From Patescibacteria group bacterium (GTDB lineage Bacteria; Patescibacteriota; Gracilibacteria; UM-FILTER-43-11), in contig JAJDCE010000079.1 in the NCBI GenBank assembly GCA_029260985.1, positions 1 through 25,970 on the forward strand: a stretch of 25,970 nt of DNA, written 5' to 3'. Below the pieces are notes generated by a model, which saw only the letters and a program-made list of their open reading frames with translations, did no database searches and was not told where the DNA came from. This document shows, in pieces, positions 21,918-25,970 of this stretch (the first letter of the stretch is position 1; each line of letters opens with the position of its first letter). Made by a program: the position numbers and the translations under genes.

Positions 21918-24809
21918 CTACAGCATCTTCGCCAAATATTGCCCCGTATAACTCTCCTTGCATTTCGCCACTTCTTCAGGAGTCCCAGTGCAGATGACCT
22001 GACCGCCTTCATTTCCTCCTTCAGGGCCAAGATCAATAATATGATCCACCGATTTTACGACATCCAGGTTGTGCTCAATAGTGATGACTGTATTTCCTTT
22101 ATCCACTAAAGCCTGAAGAACACTCAAGAGCTTTTTAACATCATCAAAATGAAGACCTGTCGTGGGTTCATCCAGAACATAAATGGTTTTGCCAGTTGAG
22201 CGTTTGGCCAATTCAGTGGCCAGCTTCACACGCTGGGCTTCACCACCCGATAAAGTGGTCGCACTTTGTCCTAAATGAATATAACCGAGACCCACATCTT
22301 GGAGAGTTTTTAGCTTATTTTTGACTTGAGGAATCGCATCAAAAAATTCTAAAGCTTCATTAACGGTCATATCTAATACGTCAGCAATATTCGATCCATG
22401 CCATGTGATTTCGAGCGCCTCAGCATTGTAACGACACCCCTTACAAACTTCACAAGGAACATAAACATCGGGCAGAAAATGCATTTCGATTTTTACAATT
22501 CCATCTCCCTTACAAGACTCACACCGCCCTCCTTTTACATTAAAACTAAAGCGGCCTTCGCGATAGCCTCGGAGTTTCGATTCGGTTGTGGACGCAAAAA
22601 GTTCACGAATATCTGTAAACACGCCGGTGTAGGTGGCTGGATTACTCCGTGGAGTTCGTCCAATAGGGGATTGGTCGATGTTGATAATTTTATCGAGGTG
22701 CTCAATTCCATTAATCTCTTTATGAGCCCCAGCTCGTTGCTTGGCTCGATTGAGCTTTGTATTGAGAACGGGGCATAAAATATAGTTGATCAACGAGGAT
22801 TTTCCTGAACCGGAAACACCGGTAATCCCGATAAACACATTAAGTGGAATGGTAACGTCGATATTTTTCAAATTATGCTCTGCGGCACCAATGATCTCCA
22901 ATTGCTTGCCTGTACCCTTACGTCGTTTCGTTGGAACATCTATAGACTCACGGCCAGATAAATACTTACCCGTAATTGAGTTTTTATTCTTCTTGATTTC
23001 GTCCGCCGTTCCAGCTGCCACCAGCTCACCACCATGCTTACCCGCCGCTGGGCCAATATCTAATACATAGTCAGCCGCGCCGATCGTTTCTTCATCATGT
23101 TCAACAACAATCACTGTGTTGCCCAAATTTCTCAAGTTCTCCATGGTTTTGATCAGCCTTGCATTATCACGTTGATGCAACCCAATAGAAGGTTCATCCA
23201 GAACATATAAAACCCCTTGCAATGACGAGCCGATTTGGGTGGCCAGCCGGATACGCTGTGCTTCCCCACCCGACAATGTGTTAGCACTGCGGTTCAGGGT
23301 TAAATAGGAAAGTCCTACATTGTGAAGGAAGAGTAAACGACTGAGAACTTCCTGAATAATCATTTTGGCAATGGCATATTCAGAAGTTGTAAGCAGTTTC
23401 TTTTTATTTTCGGGCAACAGAAGTTTGAAAAAGGCTTGAGCGGTTTCAATAGACATTTCAGTCACATCGTAAATCGATTTATCCACAATTGTAATTGAAA
23501 GAATCTCAGGACGAAGACGTTTTCCACTACAAGTGCTGCACGTGAGTTCCTCCATAAACCGCTCGATGTTTTTGCGAACATAATCAGAGTCAGATTCATG
23601 ATATCGGCGTTCTAAATTTGGAATCACCCCTTCGTATGTTGTGTCACATTCATAATTCGAATTCTGACCTGTATAAGTGGCTCGGAATTTCTCTTTTCCT
23701 GTTCCATATAAAATAACTTCAACTTGTTTGTCAGTGAGTTTTCCGATGGGGGTATTGATATCAAACCCATTTTCCTTGCCCACCTCCCGAAGAAGCTGGG
23801 TGTACCAGTTCAGCCGCATCGAAGATGACGACCATGGAATAATGGCCCCTTCAGCAACTGTGAGGCGGGGGTTGGGCATCACCAAGTCGGGGTTGATTTT
23901 AAGTTTAGATCCAAGGCCGTGGCAATCAGGGCACGCACCATGAGGAGAGTTGAAACTGAACGAGCGGGGCTGAATATCGGGAATAGAAATGCCACAAGTA
24001 TCACAAGCAAAATTTTCAGAAAAGACATCTTCCTGGTCTGAATCAGGATCGACGATTCTAACGATTCCCTCACTATAACGCAGAGCTGTTTCGATAGAAT
24101 CCGCTAAGCGGGAGCGGTCTTCATTTTTTTCTTCAACTTCCTGACCGGATTTGAGCTTAATAATTTTACGTTTCAGGTTCTGAACTTTAAGTCGATCCAC
24201 CACAATTTCAATCGTATGTTTCTTTTTGGGGTCAAGTTTTGCTTCTTCATTGATACTGACAATGTCTCCATCCAGTCGATAGCGAACAAAACCATCCTTT
24301 CTGATTTTCTCAAGAACTTTCTGATGTTCACCTTTACGGTCTTTGACAATGGGAGCCAGAATCATAATGCGTTTTCCCTCCGGCATCTCAGCAATCAAAT
24401 CCACGATCTGACTGACAGACTGCTTACTGATGATCTTGCCGCAATTCGGGCAATGAGGCCGACCGACTTTTGCAAATAAAAGACGGAGATAATCGTAAAT
24501 TTCAGTCACAGTGCCCACTGTAGAGCGGGGATTTCGGGTGGCGGTTTTTTGATCAATAGAAATAGCCGGTGAAAGTCCTTCGATCGAATCCACATCCGGT
24601 TTCTCCATCAATTGAAGAAATTGCCTGGCATAAGTACTCAGCGATTCCACATAACGTCGCTGACCTTCTGCGTAAATGGTGTCAAAAGCCAGAGAAGACT
24701 TGCCGGAACCAGACGGTCCTGTAATCACCACCAATTTATCTCGGGGGATCTCAACATCAATATTTTTTAAGTTGTGCACACGGGCACCTTTAACGATAAT
24801 CTGTTTCAA
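21918..24809 (-). CDS. uvrA: Excinuclease ABC subunit A (UvrA)
   Basis: A 963-residue UvrA, complete. Two ABC modules are seen: Walker A GPSGSGKSS (31-39) and GVSGSGKSS in the C-terminal half; signatures LSGGEAQRIRLATQIG and LSGGEAQRVKLATELA; and Walker B VLDEPSIGLHQRD and VLDEPTTGLHFDD. Zinc sites include CDTCG, CPDCHG and the CESCKGDG then CEVCKGCRYN module. UvrA scans DNA for bulky lesions and hands over to UvrB/UvrC. The start is TTG at 24809, fixed by an in-frame TAA six codons upstream and by the family N-terminus (IIVKGARVHNLKNID). No LexA-like box was found. It is divergent from threonine synthase across 176 bases. Confidence 0.97.
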   Translation of the reverse strand: MKQIIVKGARVHNLKNIDVEIPRDKLVVITGPSGSGKSSLAFDTIYAEGQRRYVESLSTYARQFLQLMEKPDVDSIEGLSPAISIDQKTATRNPRSTVGTVTEIYDYLRLLFAKVGRPHCPNCGKIISKQSVSQIVDLIAEMPEGKRIMILAPIVKDRKGEHQKVLEKIRKDGFVRYRLDGDIVSINEEAKLDPKKKHTIEIVVDRLKVQNLKRKIIKLKSGQEVEEKNEDRSRLADSIETALRYSEGIVRIVDPDSDQEDVFSENFACDTCGISIPDIQPRSFSFNSPHGACPDCHGLGSKLKINPDLVMPNPRLTVAEGAIIPWSSSSMRLNWYTQLLREVGKENGFDINTPIGKLTDKQVEVILYGTGKEKFRATYTGQNSNYECDTTYEGVIPNLERRYHESDSDYVRKNIERFMEELTCSTCSGKRLRPEILSITIVDKSIYDVTEMSIETAQAFFKLLLPENKKKLLTTSEYAIAKMIIQEVLSRLLFLHNVGLSYLTLNRSANTLSGGEAQRIRLATQIGSSLQGVLYVLDEPSIGLHQRDNARLIKTMENLRNLGNTVIVVEHDEETIGAADYVLDIGPAAGKHGGELVAAGTADEIKKNKNSITGKYLSGRESIDVPTKRRKGTGKQLEIIGAAEHNLKNIDVTIPLNVFIGITGVSGSGKSSLINYILCPVLNTKLNRAKQRAGAHKEINGIEHLDKIINIDQSPIGRTPRSNPATYTGVFTDIRELFASTTESKLRGYREGRFSFNVKGGRCESCKGDGIVKIEMHFLPDVYVPCEVCKGCRYNAEALEITWHGSNIADVLDMTVNEALEFFDAIPQVKNKLKTLQDVGLGYIHLGQSATTLSGGEAQRVKLATELAKRSTGKTIYVLDEPTTGLHFDDVKKLLSVLQALVDKGNTVITIEHNLDVVKSVDHIIDLGPEGGNEGGQVICTGTPEEVAKCKESYTGQYLAKML

Positions 24810-24919
24810 ATTTTGGGAGGATAATTAACTAAAACTGACACGATAAGCCAGTTTTTACATCGTTTCACATTTTTGTAAATAAGTCAATACTTAAGAACTC
24901 ATCAAATGTACCCTTCTTT

Positions 24920-24940
24920 GATAATTTGACATAAATTATC
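24920..24940. promoter_or_regulatory. Inverted repeat in the uvrA-thrC intergenic region
   Basis: GATAATTT-GACAT-AAATTATC, eight perfect pairs around five bases. The centre contains a TTGACA (24926-24931), but no good -10 lies 16-18 bases after it. It could be an operator for either divergent gene. Confidence 0.35.
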
Positions 24941-24985
24941 TAAAACTGTAGTTTTTTAGCCAATCTATTCTTAAAATCAAGATTT

Positions 24986-25970
24986 ATGAATGAAAAACTG
25001 GTAAGTACCCGAGGCATAAAAGGGGAAAGCACTACCCTTAAAGAAGGTATACTGAAAAGTCAGCCGGCAGATAAAGGACTATTTACTTTTCGGGAGTTTC
25101 CCCAAATAAATTCAGCTGAAATGGACCGATTGAAAGAACTGCCCTATCCTCAGCTTGCAAAAGCACTTTTAGGCAAGTTTGATTTCAGATTGTCAGAGGA
25201 AGAACTCAGTGAGATTATTGACAGCACTTACGGTGATCAATGGGATACTAAAGAAATCACGCCGGTAACTGAATTGGGAGATAACAAGTTTCTATTAGAG
25301 CTCTATCATGGCCCAACACAAGCTTTTAAAGATGTTGCGCTTCAATTTTTACCACGGGTTTTGTCCGCTTATCGGCAACCAGATGAAACATTAAGAGCCT
25401 TGGGAGCCTCTTCCGGGGACACGATCAGTGCAGCTCACTTTGGCGTGGGAGATACTGAAGGACTGCAATCAATCTTTCTGCTACCCAAACATGGCCCCAG
25501 CGAAATCCAAAGACTCCAGGCCACTGCACATGGGTTCAGAAATGCAATCACAATTTTAATTGAAGGCAGTTTCGATGATGGGCAAAAAGTAATTAAAGAA
25601 ATGCTTACCAAGCCAAAATATGAGGAAATGAAAGAGTGTAACAATTACACCTCCTTTAATTCTATCAATATCGCACGCATCATAGCGCAAATAATTTATT
25701 ATTTCCGCGCTTATTTTGATCTGATAAAAAAAGATGCCATTCAAAATGGTGATCCAGTTAATTTTTCAACACCTTCCGGTAATTTTGGTGATGCTCTGGC
25801 GGGTGTCTACGCAAAAAAAATGGGCTTACCGGTCAATAAAATTAACGTCGCTACGAATGTGAATGATGTATTACATAAATTTCTGCAGACAGGAAGATAT
25901 ACACCTGGAGAAAAATCTGTACCAACATTAGCGCCGTCGCAGGATATTACAGTCGCGAGTAATTTTGAGC
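24986..25970 (+). CDS. thrC: Threonine synthase, 3' end outside the window
   Basis: An open frame of 328 codons from ATG 24986 runs past the window end. It follows the threonine synthase pattern: the N-terminal STRG segment, ELYHGPTQAFKDVALQ with the PLP-binding K115, a SGDT loop, FNSINIARIIAQIIYYF, STPSGNFGDALAG and VATNVNDVLHKFLQTG. The enzyme turns O-phosphohomoserine into threonine with PLP. The loop usually written SGDTG reads SGDTI here, a change at a commonly conserved Gly. The last third, with the C-terminal part of the fold, is missing only because the window stops. Divergent from uvrA. Confidence 0.93.
   Translation, partial: MNEKLVSTRGIKGESTTLKEGILKSQPADKGLFTFREFPQINSAEMDRLKELPYPQLAKALLGKFDFRLSEEELSEIIDSTYGDQWDTKEITPVTELGDNKFLLELYHGPTQAFKDVALQFLPRVLSAYRQPDETLRALGASSGDTISAAHFGVGDTEGLQSIFLLPKHGPSEIQRLQATAHGFRNAITILIEGSFDDGQKVIKEMLTKPKYEEMKECNNYTSFNSINIARIIAQIIYYFRAYFDLIKKDAIQNGDPVNFSTPSGNFGDALAGVYAKKMGLPVNKINVATNVNDVLHKFLQTGRYTPGEKSVPTLAPSQDITVASNFE

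Noticed and set aside
24810..24985. LexA box upstream of uvrA
   Set aside because: Neither the CTGT-N8-ACAG nor the GAAC-N4-GTTC type is present.
1..25970. UGA recoded as glycine (code 25 of Gracilibacteria/Absconditabacteria)
   Set aside because: Several genes end at TGA at the expected length, for example those ending at 4519 and 18643, and no conserved protein requires UGA to be read as Gly.
1..25970. CRISPR array, transposase or insertion sequence
   Set aside because: No array of short regularly spaced repeats, no transposase-like protein and no terminal inverted repeats with target duplications were found.

Overview
The window is bacterial, AT-leaning and gene-dense, with no stretch over 300 bases lacking a gene. 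TGA is used as a stop (for example at the end of the gene closing at 4519), so this is the standard code. No start codon I checked is preceded by a Shine-Dalgarno-like motif, while good TTGACA-N17-TAAAAT type promoters and a perfect CIRCE operator are present. The gene set (minimal envelope proteins, many unfamiliar lipoproteins, KaiC-like ATPase, no classical operon neighbours for dnaK or uvrA) suggests a Patescibacteria/CPR-like lineage, perhaps Peregrinibacteria. This placement is inference only.

Left part (1-4519): two tandem, related genes for membrane-anchored HExxH metallopeptidases read leftwards. The left copy runs off the window and has one in-frame TAA; the right copy is intact. 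A lipoprotein gene is divergent to them. All three have recognisable promoters.

Accessory block (4562-10664): three small unknown genes read leftwards and, divergently, a two-gene operon reading rightwards: an SNF2-like superfamily 2 ATPase and, overlapping it by one base, a protein with an HTH-like domain and five ~74-residue repeats. Two strong back-to-back promoters flank an 8+8 bp palindrome. This is the best candidate for an undescribed system. A double zinc-ribbon gene lies at its right edge but is 23 bases downstream of dnaK and may belong to the dnaK transcript.

Heat-shock and middle part (10688-14589): grpE and dnaK read leftwards. dnaK has its own promoter, whose -10 sits inside a CIRCE element. 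Then come a small unknown gene, a four-helix-bundle protein of the 23S rRNA intervening-sequence family, a structured repeat-containing spacer and tRNA-Cys(GCA).

Right part (14590-25970): a two-domain KaiC-like ATPase followed by a secreted Asp/Lys-rich, Cys-rich protein and a membrane-anchored protein, probably one transcript. Convergent to them are a PNPOx-like flavoprotein gene and a lipoprotein gene. Next come a divergent-PAP2 (DUF212) membrane protein, a HAMP/SpoIIE-type phosphatase receptor, uvrA (reverse strand, TTG start) and, divergent from uvrA, the first two thirds of threonine synthase, cut by the window end.
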